Notes under the pieces: model-generated
Told to the model about the DNA's origin: nothing
The model's database searches: none
What the model saw: the letters and a program-made list of their open reading frames with translations, nothing else
In this document: positions 42,386 to 52,849 of the stretch, in pieces
Layout of the letters: each line of letters starts with the position of its first letter
Position numbering within the stretch: the first letter of the stretch is position 1
Translations under genes and position numbers: made by a program
Origin: Heterorhizobium halophytocola
Lineage (GTDB): Bacteria; Pseudomonadota; Alphaproteobacteria; Rhizobiales; Rhizobiaceae
Direction of reading: 5' to 3'
Length of the DNA stretch: 64,000 bases
NCBI RefSeq assembly: GCF_017873095.1
Contig: NZ_JAGGJU010000010.1
Location: 186,001-250,000, forward strand

Positions 42386-44218
42386 TCAGCCCTGAGCGGC
42401 GCGCGACTTTTCAAAGCGCTTGCGGTCGTTCGCATCCAGATAGAGCTTGCGCAGACGGATCGACTTCGGCGTGACTTCCATCAGTTCGTCGTCCTGGATC
42501 CAGGAGAGCGCACGGTCGAGAGTCATGCGGATCGGCGGGGTCAGCTTGACCGCTTCGTCCTTGCCGGCCGAACGGATGTTGGTCAGCTGCTTGCCCTTCA
42601 ACACGTTGACCTCGAGGTCGTTGTCTCGGGAATGGATGCCGATGATCATGCCCGCATAGACCTTTTCGCCCGGCTCGATGATCATCGGACCGCGGTCTTC
42701 CAGGTTGAACATGGCGTAGGCCACCGCTTCACCGGAAGCGTTCGACAGCAGCACGCCGTTCGAACGGCCGGCGATCGTGCCCTTGAAGGGCTGATAGTCG
42801 TGGAACAGGCGGTTCATGATCGCCGTGCCGCGGGTGTCGGTCAGAAGTTCCGACTGGTAGCCGATCAGGCCGCGGGTCGGCGCATGGAACACCAGTCGCA
42901 CGCGATTGCCGCCCGACGGACGAAGCTCGAGCATCTCGGCCTTGCGCTCCGACATCTTCTGGACGACGACACCGGAATGCTCGTCATCGACGTCGATGAC
43001 GACTTCCTCGATCGGCTCCATCAGCTGGCCGGTCGCCTCGTCCTTGTGCATGACGACGCGGGGACGCGACACGGCGAGCTCGAAGCCTTCGCGGCGCATG
43101 GTCTCGATGAGGACGGCGAGCTGCAGTTCGCCACGACCGGATACGTAGAACGAATCCTTGCCTTCGGCTTCCTCGATCTTCAGAGCGACATTGCCTTCGG
43201 CCTCCTTGAACAGGCGGTCGCGGATGACGCGGCTGGTGACCTTGTCGCCTTCGGTGCCGGCAAGCGGGCTATCGTTGACGATGAAGGACATGGTGACGGT
43301 CGGCGGGTCGATCGGCTGAGCGGTCAGCGCCTGGGTGACGGACGGATCGCAGAAGGTGTCGGCAACGGTGCCCTTCGACAGGCCGGCAATGGCAACGATG
43401 TCGCCTGCATGGGCCTCGTCGATCGACGTGCGCTCGATGCCGCGGAATGCGAGGATCTTGGAGATACGGCCGGTTTCGATGACCTTGCCGTCCTGGCCGA
43501 GAACCTTCACGGCCTGGTTCGGCTTGATCGAACCGGAGTGGATGCGGCCGGTGATGATACGGCCGAGGAAGGGGTCGGCTTCGAGCAGCGTACCGATCAT
43601 GCGGAATGCGCCGTCCTCGTCGCCGACGCTCGGCGCCGGGACATGCTTCAGCACCAGGTCGAGCAGCGGGCCGAGACCCTCATCCTTCGGACCTTCCGGA
43701 TTGACGTTCATCCAGCCATCGCGGCCCGAACCGTAGAGGATCGGAAAATCGAGCTGTTCGTCGGAGGCGTCGAGATTGGCAAAGAGGTCGAAGACTTCGT
43801 TGATCACTTCTTCATGACGGCCATCGGGACGGTCGATTTTGTTGATCGCGACGATCGGGCGAAGACCGACCTTCAGCGCCTTGCCGACGACGAACTTGGT
43901 CTGCGGCATCGGGCCTTCGGACGAGTCGACCAGAACGATCGCGCCGTCCACCATCGACAGGATGCGCTCGACTTCGCCGCCAAAGTCGGCGTGGCCGGGG
44001 GTATCGACGATGTTGACGCGATGTCCCTTCCACTCGACCGAGGTCGCCTTGGCGAGAATGGTAATGCCGCGTTCCTTTTCCAGATCGTTGGAATCCATGA
44101 CGCGTTCATTAACGCGCTGGTTTTCGCGGAAGGAACCCGACTGTTTCAGGAGCTCGTCAACCAGTGTGGTCTTGCCATGGTCAACGTGCGCAATAATCGC
44201 GATATTGCGAAGGTTCAT
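42386..44218 (-). CDS. typA: Ribosome-binding GTPase TypA/BipA
   Basis: The 610-residue translational GTPase has the G1 motif AHVDHGKTT at residues 10-18, the switch-[14 protein letters not shown], the NKID G4 motif and the BipA-specific C-terminal domain ([37 protein letters not shown]). It helps ribosome assembly and stress adaptation, notably at low temperature. Its ATG is preceded by a 181-base spacer, and its 3' end has a clear terminator, so it is monocistronic. Confidence 0.97.
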   Translation of the reverse strand: MNLRNIAIIAHVDHGKTTLVDELLKQSGSFRENQRVNERVMDSNDLEKERGITILAKATSVEWKGHRVNIVDTPGHADFGGEVERILSMVDGAIVLVDSSEGPMPQTKFVVGKALKVGLRPIVAINKIDRPDGRHEEVINEVFDLFANLDASDEQLDFPILYGSGRDGWMNVNPEGPKDEGLGPLLDLVLKHVPAPSVGDEDGAFRMIGTLLEADPFLGRIITGRIHSGSIKPNQAVKVLGQDGKVIETGRISKILAFRGIERTSIDEAHAGDIVAIAGLSKGTVADTFCDPSVTQALTAQPIDPPTVTMSFIVNDSPLAGTEGDKVTSRVIRDRLFKEAEGNVALKIEEAEGKDSFYVSGRGELQLAVLIETMRREGFELAVSRPRVVMHKDEATGQLMEPIEEVVIDVDDEHSGVVVQKMSERKAEMLELRPSGGNRVRLVFHAPTRGLIGYQSELLTDTRGTAIMNRLFHDYQPFKGTIAGRSNGVLLSNASGEAVAYAMFNLEDRGPMIIEPGEKVYAGMIIGIHSRDNDLEVNVLKGKQLTNIRSAGKDEAVKLTPPIRMTLDRALSWIQDDELMEVTPKSIRLRKLYLDANDRKRFEKSRAAQG

Positions 44219-44359
44219 GTCTGATTTCTCTGATGGCTGGGGCGCAACTTGGGAGTACGGCGCCTGTTACTTTGCCGCCCCCATAGCTTTTTTTTCGCGA
44301 CTGCGAAAGGGGTAAAGCGTTTTCGACCCGATCCCCATGCAATATGGATAACGGTGAGA

Positions 44360-44390
44360 GGGGTGGAAAAGCCGCAGCCTTCTCCACCCC
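44360..44390 (-). terminator. Terminator-like hairpin after phoD
   Basis: GGGGTGGA (44360-44367) and TCCACCCC (44383-44390) form a perfect 8-base stem with some extra pairing inside (AAG with CTT). It starts 10 bases after the phosphatase stop, but no T-run follows. Confidence 0.45.
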
Positions 44391-44399
44391 GACCCTTGA

Positions 44400-45980
44400 T
44401 CAGGCGCTGTGCACGGGATCCAGCGCGACCTTGTAGAGTTCGTTGTCGTCACGGTCCATCAGGCGAACGGTCAACTGCTCCGTCTGGCCATCCACGTCAA
44501 CGATTCCAAAGAACTGGAAGCCTTCCGAGGGCGGCAGGTTCTGCCCCTGCTCGGCGCTTGGCGCCTTGATGAACTTCAGTTCCGGCCCGAATGTCTGGTC
44601 CAGATCGTTCGGCCCGAAGGTCCCGGCATGCAGCGGCCCGGAGACGAATTCCCAGAAAGGCTCGAAATCCTGGAACTTGGCCTTTTCCGGGTTGTAGTAA
44701 TGGGCAGCCGTGTAATGCACATCCGCCGTCAGCCAGACGGTATTGACGATTCCAGCCGTCTTGATGAACCGCAGCAGGTCGGCGATCTCCAGTTCGCGGC
44801 CTTTCGGCGAACCATTGTCACCCTGGGCAACGGCTTCCGTCCCCTTGGCATTCTTGTAGTCGTCCCAGACGATGAGGCTGAGCGGCATGTCGGCCGCAAT
44901 CACCTTCCAGACGGCCTTGGAATTGGCAAGCTCGCGCTTCAGCCAGGCAACCTGCTGCTCGCCGAGGATCCGCGACTGCGCCGTCTGCTCGGTCTCCATC
45001 CCGTCATGGTTGGGACCGCGATAGCTGCGCATGTCGAGGAAGAAGACATCGACGAGCGGACCATGCGCGATCTTGCGATAGACGCGGCCCGGTTCGGCCG
45101 GCGTGTAGCGGATCGGGGTCATCTCCTGGAAAGCCTGGGCGGCGCGTGCCGAGAGCACGGCGATCGACTTCTCGCTGTAGCGATCGTCGGCCGTCAGATC
45201 CTTGCCCGAAGACCAGTTGTTCAACACTTCGTGGTCGTCCCACTGGTAGAATGTCGGACAGATCGCCGACAACTCGCGGACATTCCTGTCGAGCATGTTG
45301 TACTTCCACTGACCGCGATATTCCTCGAGCGTCTCGGCCACTTTGCGCTTCTCGTCGACCAGAACGATGTTCTTCCATTTCTTGCCGTCCTTCAGATCGA
45401 CCTCTTCGGTGATCGGACCGTCGGCATAGATGGTGTCGCCGGAATGCAGGAAGAAGTCCGGTTCATGCTTGGCCATGGTGGCATAGGTCTTCATGCCGAC
45501 CTCGTCGATGCCCCAGCCCTGCCCGACCGTGTCCCCCGACCAGACGAACCGGATCGACCGCTTCGAGGTCGGCGCAGTGCGGAACCGGCCGGTGATCGGC
45601 TCCGAGACCTCGTTGATATTGGAAAGATCGGCAGCCTTGAACCGGTAGAAGATCTCCTGATCCGCCGGCAGGTCGGTGAGCAGACGCTTGACGGTGAAAT
45701 CGCTGCTGGACAGCGCGTTGAGCGGCGCAAGGCGCACCGGGTTGGCGAAACTTTCGGTGGTCGAATACTCCATCATGATGCGCGACGGGCGATCGACGCG
45801 GCCCCAGATCATGCCGGAGGACGCATCGACATCGCCGGACTGGACGCCATGGGTAAAGACCGGCCCCTGCGCGGCGCGGGCATAATACGGCAGCGGCAGA
45901 CCGGAGGCCGCGACCAGGCTGGTCGCACCGGAAGACAGCAGAAATGATCGACGCGACAGCGCCTTGAGCTTGAGTGACAT
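44400..45980 (-). CDS. phoD: Alkaline phosphatase PhoD, Tat-exported
   Basis: The 526-residue protein begins with a twin-arginine signal, SRRSFLLSSGA (R10, R11), followed by a PhoD N-terminal domain and a metallophosphatase domain. Metal-ligand blocks include HSGDTIYADG, WDDHEVLNNW and late LTADVHYTAAHYYNPEK. PhoD enzymes use iron and calcium and hydrolyse phosphomonoesters and diesters in the periplasm. It is expected to be induced by phosphate starvation, but I see only an inverted repeat upstream, not a clear Pho box. Confidence 0.92.
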   Translation of the reverse strand: MSLKLKALSRRSFLLSSGATSLVAASGLPLPYYARAAQGPVFTHGVQSGDVDASSGMIWGRVDRPSRIMMEYSTTESFANPVRLAPLNALSSSDFTVKRLLTDLPADQEIFYRFKAADLSNINEVSEPITGRFRTAPTSKRSIRFVWSGDTVGQGWGIDEVGMKTYATMAKHEPDFFLHSGDTIYADGPITEEVDLKDGKKWKNIVLVDEKRKVAETLEEYRGQWKYNMLDRNVRELSAICPTFYQWDDHEVLNNWSSGKDLTADDRYSEKSIAVLSARAAQAFQEMTPIRYTPAEPGRVYRKIAHGPLVDVFFLDMRSYRGPNHDGMETEQTAQSRILGEQQVAWLKRELANSKAVWKVIAADMPLSLIVWDDYKNAKGTEAVAQGDNGSPKGRELEIADLLRFIKTAGIVNTVWLTADVHYTAAHYYNPEKAKFQDFEPFWEFVSGPLHAGTFGPNDLDQTFGPELKFIKAPSAEQGQNLPPSEGFQFFGIVDVDGQTEQLTVRLMDRDDNELYKVALDPVHSA

Positions 45981-46041
45981 GAACCTCTCCTCGTTCGATA
46001 TGGCGGATGGGTATCCGCCGCCACACCGAAGCAGAGGCTCA

Positions 46042-46068
46042 TGTCATCAGCGCAATCGTCTGATGACA
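46042..46068. promoter_or_regulatory. Perfect 9-base inverted repeat upstream of phoD
   Basis: TGTCATCAG (46042-46050) and CTGATGACA (46060-46068) flank a 9-base spacer, 62 bases before the phoD start and 29 bases after the M3 peptidase stop. The half-site TGTCAT recalls part of a Pho box, but the direct repeats with 11-base period that define PhoB sites are missing. It may be an operator or a terminator stem of the peptidase gene. Confidence 0.4.
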
Positions 46069-46096
46069 GACAGATTAAGCTTGTGTGACGGCCCGC

Positions 46097-48157
46097 TCAG
46101 GCCGCCAGTCCACGCTTCTTCAGCATGGCATCCTCGTTCGGCAGGCGACCGCGGAAAGCCACATAGGCGTCTTCGGGATCGACCGATCCGCCGGCCGAAT
46201 AGATGTTGTCCTTCAGCTTGCGGGCGACGTCCGCATTGAAGGGATCGTCGGTTTCCTCGAAAGCCGAGAAGGCGTCGGCGTCGAGCACTTCCGACCACAT
46301 GTAGGAATAATAACCCGCAGAATAGCCGTCGCCTGCAAAGACGTGCTGGAAGTGCGGCGTCGCGTGTCGCATGACGATCGACTGCGGCAGGCCGAGTTCG
46401 GCCAGCAGATCGGCCTGCAGCGCCATGGGGTCATCCACGACATTGCGCGTGTGAAATGCCATGTCGACCAAGGCCGAGGAGGTGAATTCGATGGTCGCGA
46501 AACCGGCATTGAACGTCTGGGCTGCCAGCACCTTGTCGAGCAGCGCCTTGGGGATCGGCTCACCGGTCTTGTAGTGGACGGCATACTGCTTCAGGATTTC
46601 CGGCACCGTAAGCCAGTGCTCGTAAAGCTGCGATGGCAGTTCGACGAAGTCGCGCGACACGCCCGTTCCGGCAACGGACGGATAGGTGACATTGGACAGC
46701 ATGCCGTGCAGCGCGTGGCCGAATTCGTGAAACAGTGTGCGTGCATCATCCAGAGACAGCAGCGCCGGCTTGCCTGCTTCCGGCTTGGCGAAGTTGCAGA
46801 CATTGTAGACGAACGGAATTTCACCCTCGGCGCCGTTCTTCAGTTTCAGCTTGTGCTGCGACTGGAAGGAACTCATCCAGGCGCCTGAACGCTTCGACGC
46901 GCGGGCAAAATAGTCACCGAGGAATACCGCGACCAGTGTGCCGGCGGCATCGCGAATTTCCCAGGCACGGACATCGGGGTGATATCCGGTCACGCCCGCG
47001 AGCGGCGTCGCCTTGATACCGAAAAGGCGTCCGGCCACGTCGAAGCAAGCCTCGATGATCTTTTCGAGCTGCAGGTATGGCTTCAGCTCGGCTTCGGAGA
47101 AGTCAAAAGTCTGGGTGCGCATCTTCTCGGCATAATAGCGCCAGTCCCAGGGCATGACCGGATGGTTTCGACCCTCCGCAGCAACCAGACCGGCAAGCGC
47201 ATTCTCTTCCCGGCGGGCCTGCACGAGCGCCTTCTGCCAGACCTTGGTCAAAAGGCCGTTCACCGCTTCAGGCGTTTTCGCCATGGTGTCGTCGAGCTTC
47301 AGCGCCGCGTAATTGTCATAGCCGAGCAGACCGGCCTTCTCGTTTCGCAAAGCCAGGGTCTGCTTGACGATCTCGCGATTGTCGGTGTCACCGCCGTTCT
47401 CGCCGCGGGCCACCCACGCCCTGAACGCCTGTTCGCGCAGATCCCGGCGCTCCGAAAAGGTCAGGAATGGCTCGATGATCGACCGGGACAGCGTGACGGC
47501 ATAAGGCTCGCCCATGCCGCGCTCCCTGGCGGCACTCGCCATGGCATCGCGCACGAAGTCGGGCAGTCCCGCCAGATCACCGTCCTCCGACAAGCCCAGA
47601 GACCATGATTTCTCGTCGGCCAGAACATTCTGGCCGAAGCTGGCGCCCAGTCCGGCCAGCGTCTCGTTGATCTTTGCCAGCCGTTCCTGTTCGGCACGCT
47701 CGAGCTTGGCACCCGATTTGACGAAACCCTTCCAATGGCGCTTCAGCACCCGCTGCTGCTCGACCGTCAGACCCAGCGTATCCCTGGCCTCCCAGAGGGC
47801 GTCGATCCGGCCAAACAGCGTCATGTTCATCCCGATTTTCGAGTAATGCCTGGACAGCTTCGGCGCCATTTCGCGCTCCAGAGACTGGATCACCGGGTTG
47901 GTATTGGCGCCGGCAAGCGTCCAGAACAGCGAGGATACCCGCGACAGCCCGTCGCCGGCGATTTCCAGTGCCTCGATGGTGTTTTCGAAAGTCGCCGCCT
48001 CTGGGTTGTTGGCGATCTCCTCGATCTCGGCATCGTGCTCTGCCAGCATCGCATCGAAGGCGGGCGCAAAATCGCTGTCCTTGATCGCGTCGAAGCGCGG
48101 AAGCCCGTCCGAACCGTTCCATTCGATGAGAGCCGGATTGATGTGTGCTTGCGCCAT
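46097..48157 (-). CDS. M3 family oligopeptidase (Dcp/PrlC type)
   Basis: The start at 48157 (AGGA seven bases upstream) gives 686 residues; an upstream in-frame ATG adds 24 doubtful residues. The zinc motif HEFGH is at 477-481 and the third ligand E506 lies in RDFVELPSQLYEHW. The overall pattern is oligopeptidase A or dipeptidyl carboxypeptidase, cytoplasmic because there is no signal peptide. It degrades peptides, including cleaved signal peptides. It sits between phoD and argG on the same strand with separate spacers. Confidence 0.92.
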   Translation of the reverse strand: MAQAHINPALIEWNGSDGLPRFDAIKDSDFAPAFDAMLAEHDAEIEEIANNPEAATFENTIEALEIAGDGLSRVSSLFWTLAGANTNPVIQSLEREMAPKLSRHYSKIGMNMTLFGRIDALWEARDTLGLTVEQQRVLKRHWKGFVKSGAKLERAEQERLAKINETLAGLGASFGQNVLADEKSWSLGLSEDGDLAGLPDFVRDAMASAARERGMGEPYAVTLSRSIIEPFLTFSERRDLREQAFRAWVARGENGGDTDNREIVKQTLALRNEKAGLLGYDNYAALKLDDTMAKTPEAVNGLLTKVWQKALVQARREENALAGLVAAEGRNHPVMPWDWRYYAEKMRTQTFDFSEAELKPYLQLEKIIEACFDVAGRLFGIKATPLAGVTGYHPDVRAWEIRDAAGTLVAVFLGDYFARASKRSGAWMSSFQSQHKLKLKNGAEGEIPFVYNVCNFAKPEAGKPALLSLDDARTLFHEFGHALHGMLSNVTYPSVAGTGVSRDFVELPSQLYEHWLTVPEILKQYAVHYKTGEPIPKALLDKVLAAQTFNAGFATIEFTSSALVDMAFHTRNVVDDPMALQADLLAELGLPQSIVMRHATPHFQHVFAGDGYSAGYYSYMWSEVLDADAFSAFEETDDPFNADVARKLKDNIYSAGGSVDPEDAYVAFRGRLPNEDAMLKKRGLAA

Positions 48158-48282
48158 GATGCCATCCTGAAATGCGGCCGAAAGGCCTTTTGAAATCATC
48201 TGGTCGGAAGATAGTGGGACCGGACTCATCCGGCAATGGCGGCGCGGCCGGGCAAATGCCTTGACGCGGCCTTGAGCACACG

Positions 48283-48316
48283 AAAAAAGCCGCCGCCCCT
48301 TGTCAGGACGACGGCC
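48283..48316 (-). terminator. Intrinsic terminator of argG
   Basis: On the minus strand a GC-rich stem (GCCGTCGTCCT with AGGGGCGGCGGC, one bulge and two G-U pairs) with a GACA loop is followed by six T. It lies 25 bases after the argG stop. Confidence 0.8.
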
Positions 48317-48341
48317 TCCAATACGGGTTGCAGAGCTGCAA

Positions 48342-49562
48342 TCAGCCGAGATTGCGCTTGCCGAGGGTGCGCAGTCGTAGCGCGTTCAGCTTGATGAAGC
48401 CGGCTGCATCCTTCTGGTCATAGGCGCCCTGGTCGTCCTCGAAGGTGACCAGCTTGTCGGAATAGAGCGACTTGTCGCTTTCCCGGCCGATGACCATGAC
48501 ATTGCCCTTGTAGAGCTTCAGCGTCACTTCGCCCTCGACATGTCTCTGGCTGAGATCGATGGCTGCCTGCAGCATCTCGCGCTCCGGCGAGAACCAGAAG
48601 CCGTAATAGATGAGCTCCGCATAGCGCGGCATCAGCTCGTCCTTGAGATGGGCCGCACCGCGGTCGAGCGTGATGCTCTCGATCGCACGGTGAGCCGCCA
48701 GCAGGATCGTGCCGCCGGGGGTCTCGTAGACGCCGCGGCTCTTCATGCCGACAAAGCGGTTTTCAACGAGGTCGAGGCGGCCGATGCCGTTGTCGCGGCC
48801 GTAATCGTTGAGCTTGGCGAGAAGCGTTGCCGGCGAAAGGCGCTCGCCGTTGATCGAGACGGCATCGCCCTTTTCGAAGCCGATCTTGATCACGGTCGCC
48901 TTGTCGGGCGCGGCCTCCGGCGAGATCGTGCGCATATGCACGTATTCGGGGGCTTCCTGGCTCGGATCTTCCAGAACCTTGCCCTCGGACGAGGAGTGCA
49001 GCAGGTTTGCATCGACCGAGAACGGCGCCTCGCCCTTCTTGTCCTTGGCGACCGGGATCTGGTTCTGCTCGGCAAATTCCAGAAGGTCCGTGCGGCTCTT
49101 GAAGGTCCAGTCGCGCCAGGGGGCGATGATCTTGATGTCCGGATTCAACGCATAGGCCGAGAGCTCGAAGCGGACCTGGTCATTGCCCTTGCCGGTGGCG
49201 CCATGGGCGATCGCATCGGCACCGGTCTTCCTGGCGATCTCGATCAGGTGCTTGGAGATCAGCGGGCGGGCGATCGAGGTGCCGAGCAGGTATACGCCCT
49301 CATAGACGGCATTGGCACGGAACATCGGGAAGACGAAGTCGCGGACGAATTCCTCCCGGACATCCTCGATGAAGATCTCCTTGATCCCCAGCATCTCGGC
49401 CTTCTTGCGGGCCGGCTCGAGTTCCTCGCCCTGGCCGAGATCGGCCGTGAAGGTCACGACTTCAGCGCCGAGTTCGGTCTGCAGCCATTTCAGGATGATC
49501 GAGGTGTCGAGGCCGCCGGAATAGGCAAGCACGACTTTCTTGACGTCTTTGATGGGGGCCAT
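48342..49562 (-). CDS. argG: Argininosuccinate synthase
   Basis: I start at the ATG at 49562 (GGAC eight bases upstream), giving 406 residues; a second ATG two codons upstream (49568) is also possible. The N-terminal ATP-pyrophosphatase loop [12 protein letters not shown] is present, and citrulline- and aspartate-binding blocks ([32 protein letters not shown]) follow. It joins citrulline and aspartate for arginine synthesis. It is monocistronic with its own terminator and is divergent from an SDR gene. Confidence 0.97.
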   Translation of the reverse strand: MAPIKDVKKVVLAYSGGLDTSIILKWLQTELGAEVVTFTADLGQGEELEPARKKAEMLGIKEIFIEDVREEFVRDFVFPMFRANAVYEGVYLLGTSIARPLISKHLIEIARKTGADAIAHGATGKGNDQVRFELSAYALNPDIKIIAPWRDWTFKSRTDLLEFAEQNQIPVAKDKKGEAPFSVDANLLHSSSEGKVLEDPSQEAPEYVHMRTISPEAAPDKATVIKIGFEKGDAVSINGERLSPATLLAKLNDYGRDNGIGRLDLVENRFVGMKSRGVYETPGGTILLAAHRAIESITLDRGAAHLKDELMPRYAELIYYGFWFSPEREMLQAAIDLSQRHVEGEVTLKLYKGNVMVIGRESDKSLYSDKLVTFEDDQGAYDQKDAAGFIKLNALRLRTLGKRNLG

Positions 49563-49775
49563 TGTCATGTCCGTTCGCGTCGATTTTCGGGCCGTTAGAC
49601 CCGCTGGATAGGTGAATGGCGCGCACTTTTAGCCAGTTTGCCGCAGCACGCAAGGCCACAGGCCGAATTGTGCGGGGGCCTTGCGCAGCCCGGCTCGATT
49701 GCCCTGCCATATGGCCGTTTGACGGTGACCGTCGGGCTCCCTATCTGTTGCGGGGACGCTGCAGAGGAGACAGCC

Positions 49776-50636
49776 ATGAGCCGAGCGCAAGAGATCTTTC
49801 ATCCGGGCAAGCTTGCCGTCATCACCGGCGGTGCATCCGGCATCGGCTATGCCGCGGCCGAAGCCTGCGCCGATGCCGGCATGAATGTCGTGATCGCCGA
49901 TCTGGCCGGGGAGCGTTTGGACAATGCGGCCGTCTCGCTCGGCACCAAGGCAGCGGCCGGTGCCAGGGTGGTGACGATCGCCACCGATGTCGGGGACCCT
50001 GCCTCGATCGAGAACCTGAAGCAGCGCGTCAAGGCCGAGTTCGGTCCGGTCCATTTCCTGATGAACAATGCCGGCATCCAGCCGGGCAGCAGCCTGTTCG
50101 GACCGACGGAAAACTGGGACCAGGTGCTGGCGGTCAACCTGCTCGGGATCATCAACGGCTCGCGCCTGTTCGGTCCCGACATGATCGCCCATGGCGAACC
50201 GGCCATGATCGTCAACACCGGCTCCAAGCAGGGCATCACCACGCCGCCGGGCGATCCCGCCTACAATGTCGCCAAGGCCGGCGTCAAAGCCTTGACCGAG
50301 GCTCTGGAGCACGAACTGCGCAACACGCCGGATTGCAAGGTTTCCGCCCACCTGCTGATCCCGGGTTTCGTCTTTACCGGACTGACGGCGGGCGACCGCA
50401 AGGAAAAGCCGGATGCCGCCTGGACACCGCAGCAGACGGTTGCCTTCATGATGGCGAGCCTCAGGGAGGGCGACTTCTACATTCTCTGCCCCGACAATGA
50501 TGTCGACAGACGGACCGACGAACTGCGCATGCAGTGGGCGATCGGCGATATCGTCGAAAACCGCCCGCCGCTGTCACGCTGGCACCCCGACTACAAGGAC
50601 AAGTTTGCTGCCTATCTGAAGCACGACGGAGGCTGA
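49776..50636 (+). CDS. Short-chain dehydrogenase/reductase
   Basis: The ATG at 49776 has AGAGGAGA six bases upstream; the open frame upstream is not needed. The 286-residue protein has TGGASGIG near residue 18, a DLAG acidic segment that suggests NAD, NNAG at about residue 95, and the YNVAK catalytic pair. The C-terminal half extends about 40 residues beyond a minimal SDR. Substrate is unknown. It is divergent from argG and 67 bases before the LysE gene on the same strand. Confidence 0.85.
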   Translation: MSRAQEIFHPGKLAVITGGASGIGYAAAEACADAGMNVVIADLAGERLDNAAVSLGTKAAAGARVVTIATDVGDPASIENLKQRVKAEFGPVHFLMNNAGIQPGSSLFGPTENWDQVLAVNLLGIINGSRLFGPDMIAHGEPAMIVNTGSKQGITTPPGDPAYNVAKAGVKALTEALEHELRNTPDCKVSAHLLIPGFVFTGLTAGDRKEKPDAAWTPQQTVAFMMASLREGDFYILCPDNDVDRRTDELRMQWAIGDIVENRPPLSRWHPDYKDKFAAYLKHDGG

Positions 50637-50703
50637 TTGGCAGGGCGCTGCAAACGCGTTAGAGAGGATTTTCGCAAACCCTCTCGAGCCCGGACCGCCC
50701 GCC

Positions 50704-51345
50704 ATGGATTTCCTGCCGAACCTGCCGACACTTGCCGCCTTCACGCTTGCCATCCTGCTTCTGGCGATCACCCCCGGGCCGGACATGACGCTCTGGATCA
50801 GCCGCTCGCTGCGCGACGGCCGCGCTACCGGCATGATGGCGCTGGCCGGCACGCAGCTCGGCATCACCGTTCACACGCTGCTCGTGGCCTTCGGCATCTC
50901 GGCGCTGATCGTGGCCTCGCCGACAGCCTTCTTCATCCTGAAGACCGGTGGTGCCGCCTATCTGTTGTGGCTCGCCTACCAAGCGGTGCGCTACGGCTCG
51001 AAGTTCACCGTCAAGGCCGGGGGCGACCGCCGCACCGCACCACTCGGCGCCTTCCTCAACGGCTGCTGGGTCAACCTGCTCAACCCGAAGGTCATCATCT
51101 TCTTCATGACCTTTTTGCCGCAATTCGTCAGCGCATCCGACCCGCATGTGACGGGTAAGCTGATCTTTCTCGGATTCTGGTCGTTGATCGTGGCCCTGCC
51201 GATCGGCATCGGCATCGTCATCGGGGCCGACGGCATGTCGGCCTGGCTGCAGACCAACCGCAAGGTGCTGCGCGCCATCGACTATACCTTTGCCGGCGTC
51301 TTCTCGCTCTTCGCGGTCAAGATCTTCTTCACCCACGCCAAATAA
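50704..51345 (+). CDS. LysE/RhtB-family amino-acid exporter
   Basis: The 213-residue membrane protein has six hydrophobic helices and the LysE/RhtB signature ITPGPDMTLWISRSLRDGRATGMM near the N-terminus, then FLNGCWVNLLNPKVIIFFMTFLPQF. Members export amino acids or their derivatives such as homoserine and threonine. It follows the SDR gene. The substrate cannot be inferred. Confidence 0.9.
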   Translation: MDFLPNLPTLAAFTLAILLLAITPGPDMTLWISRSLRDGRATGMMALAGTQLGITVHTLLVAFGISALIVASPTAFFILKTGGAAYLLWLAYQAVRYGSKFTVKAGGDRRTAPLGAFLNGCWVNLLNPKVIIFFMTFLPQFVSASDPHVTGKLIFLGFWSLIVALPIGIGIVIGADGMSAWLQTNRKVLRAIDYTFAGVFSLFAVKIFFTHAK

Positions 51346-51369
51346 GGCAGGCGTGATCGCGTCAGGCCG

Positions 51370-51391
51370 CGGCGAGGATCAGTCCTCGCCG
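51370..51391. terminator. Hairpin at the convergent LysE/rlmN ends
   Basis: A perfect 9-base stem (CGGCGAGGA with TCCTCGCCG, TCAG loop) spans the rlmN stop codon. It is a candidate bidirectional terminator for the two converging genes but has no T-run. Confidence 0.45.
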
Positions 51392-52614
51392 TGATTGGCA
51401 ATCATCATGGCCTCGAAGGCCATGCGCTCGGTCTTGCGCATGCGTTCCGATTCCGACTTCAGCTGACCGCAGGCGGCGAGGATGTCGCGGCCCCGCGGAG
51501 TGCGGATCGGCGAGGCATAGCCGGCCTGGTTGATGAAATCGGCAAACTTCTCGATCTGCGACCATTCCGAACACTGGTAATTGGTGCCGGGCCAGGGATT
51601 GAACGGGATCAGGTTGATCTTCGCCGGCACGCCCTTCAGCAGTTGCACCAGACGCTTCGCATCGTCGATGCTGTCGTTCACGTCCTTCAGCATCACATAT
51701 TCGAAGGTGATGCGGCGGGCGTTGGAAAGGCCGGGATAGTTCCGGCAGGCATCCATCAGATCCTTGAGCGGATATTTCTTGTTGATCGGCACCAGCATGT
51801 CGCGCAGGTCGTCGCGCACGGCATGCAGCGAGATCGCCAGCATGCAGCCGATCTCGTCGCCGGTGCGGAAGATCTCCGGAACGACGCCGGAGGTCGACAG
51901 CGTGATCCGGCGCTTGGACAGCGACAGGCCATCGCCGTCGGATGCGATCAGCAATGCCTGCTTGACGTTGTCGAAATTGTAGAGCGGTTCCCCCATGCCC
52001 ATCATCACGACGTTGGAGACCTTGCGGCCTTCTGCCGGCATCATCGTGCCGACCGGTGCGTCGCGATCCGGGAAATCGCCGAGCCGGTCGCGCGCCAGCA
52101 GAAGCTGCGCCAGGATCTCTTCCGCCGTCAGGTTGCGCACCAGGCGCTGGGTCCCGGTGTGACAGAAGGAACAGGTGAGCGTGCACCCCACCTGGCTCGA
52201 AATACAAAGGGTGCCGCGGCCCTCTTCGGGAATATAGACGGTCTCGATCTCCACCGGGCGCCCTGCGCCACGTGGTGGAAAGCGCAGCAACCATTTGCGC
52301 GTCCCGTCATTGGACACCTGCTCATCGACCACTTCCGGCCGGGCAATCGTGAAATGCCGCATCAGCATCTCGCGCATGTCCTTGGCGACATTCGTCATGT
52401 CGTTGAAATCAGACACGCCGCGCACATAGATCCAGTTCCAGATCTGGCTGACCCGCATCTTGATCTGCTTTTCGGCAACGCCCTTTTCGCGCAAAGCCTC
52501 GCCCAGTTGCACCCGATCGAGCCCGATCAGCGACGGCAGGTCACGCGCGGGTTCGACGCCCATCGGCGAAAATCCCTGATCCCTTGTCGCGATAGCCATA
52601 TCCGCTGCCACCAT
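51379..52614 (-). CDS. rlmN: Dual-specificity 23S rRNA A2503 / tRNA A37 methyltransferase RlmN
   Basis: The ATG at 52614 has AAGGTGG six bases upstream and gives 411 residues; the frame to 52695 is an extension. The radical-SAM cluster motif is [13 protein letters not shown] (C-x3-C-x2-C), and the methyl-carrying cysteine lies in the C-terminal [11 protein letters not shown]. It makes 2-methyladenosine in 23S rRNA and some tRNAs, aiding translation fidelity. It is convergent with the LysE gene; the ialB tandem terminators lie just upstream. Confidence 0.95.
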   Translation of the reverse strand: MVAADMAIATRDQGFSPMGVEPARDLPSLIGLDRVQLGEALREKGVAEKQIKMRVSQIWNWIYVRGVSDFNDMTNVAKDMREMLMRHFTIARPEVVDEQVSNDGTRKWLLRFPPRGAGRPVEIETVYIPEEGRGTLCISSQVGCTLTCSFCHTGTQRLVRNLTAEEILAQLLLARDRLGDFPDRDAPVGTMMPAEGRKVSNVVMMGMGEPLYNFDNVKQALLIASDGDGLSLSKRRITLSTSGVVPEIFRTGDEIGCMLAISLHAVRDDLRDMLVPINKKYPLKDLMDACRNYPGLSNARRITFEYVMLKDVNDSIDDAKRLVQLLKGVPAKINLIPFNPWPGTNYQCSEWSQIEKFADFINQAGYASPIRTPRGRDILAACGQLKSESERMRKTERMAFEAMMIANHGED

Positions 52615-52754
52615 GGCGTCCACCTTTCCAACAACACCCCGTGCCCGAGCCGGTTTGCAGCGGGCAGAAACGTGTTTGCAAATTTCTGATGTCATCCTGC
52701 CTGCCAGCCGGTCGGCAACCGGCGGCGGGATCTTTCATTCGCGCCTTTACCACT

Positions 52755-52784
52755 AAAAACGGCCGCCGTCACGCCCCGGCGGCC
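52755..52784 (-). terminator. Second terminator after the ialB-like gene
   Basis: On the minus strand GGCCGCCG (52784-52777) pairs with CGGCGGCC (52768-52761) around an 8-base loop and is followed by GTTTTTAG. It forms a tandem with the next hairpin. Confidence 0.65.
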
Positions 52785-52791
52785 CAAACGT

Positions 52792-52828
52792 CAAAAGGCA
52801 CCGGCCGGAACGCGTCCGGCCAGTGCCT
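52792..52828 (-). terminator. Main terminator of the ialB-like gene
   Basis: A 14-base stem with one G-U pair and a 5-base loop (52828-52796) is followed by TTTTGACG. It lies 21 bases after the ialB-like stop. Confidence 0.85.
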
Positions 52829-52849
52829 CGGAATCGTCAGTCGCAGAGC

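Noticed and set aside
42374..44224. Plus-strand open frame of 616 codons
   Set aside because: It covers typA almost exactly on the opposite strand; typA has all GTPase motifs and a terminator.
46042..46068. Canonical Pho box upstream of phoD
   Set aside because: The symmetry is inverted; the direct 7-base repeats separated by four bases that define PhoB sites are absent.
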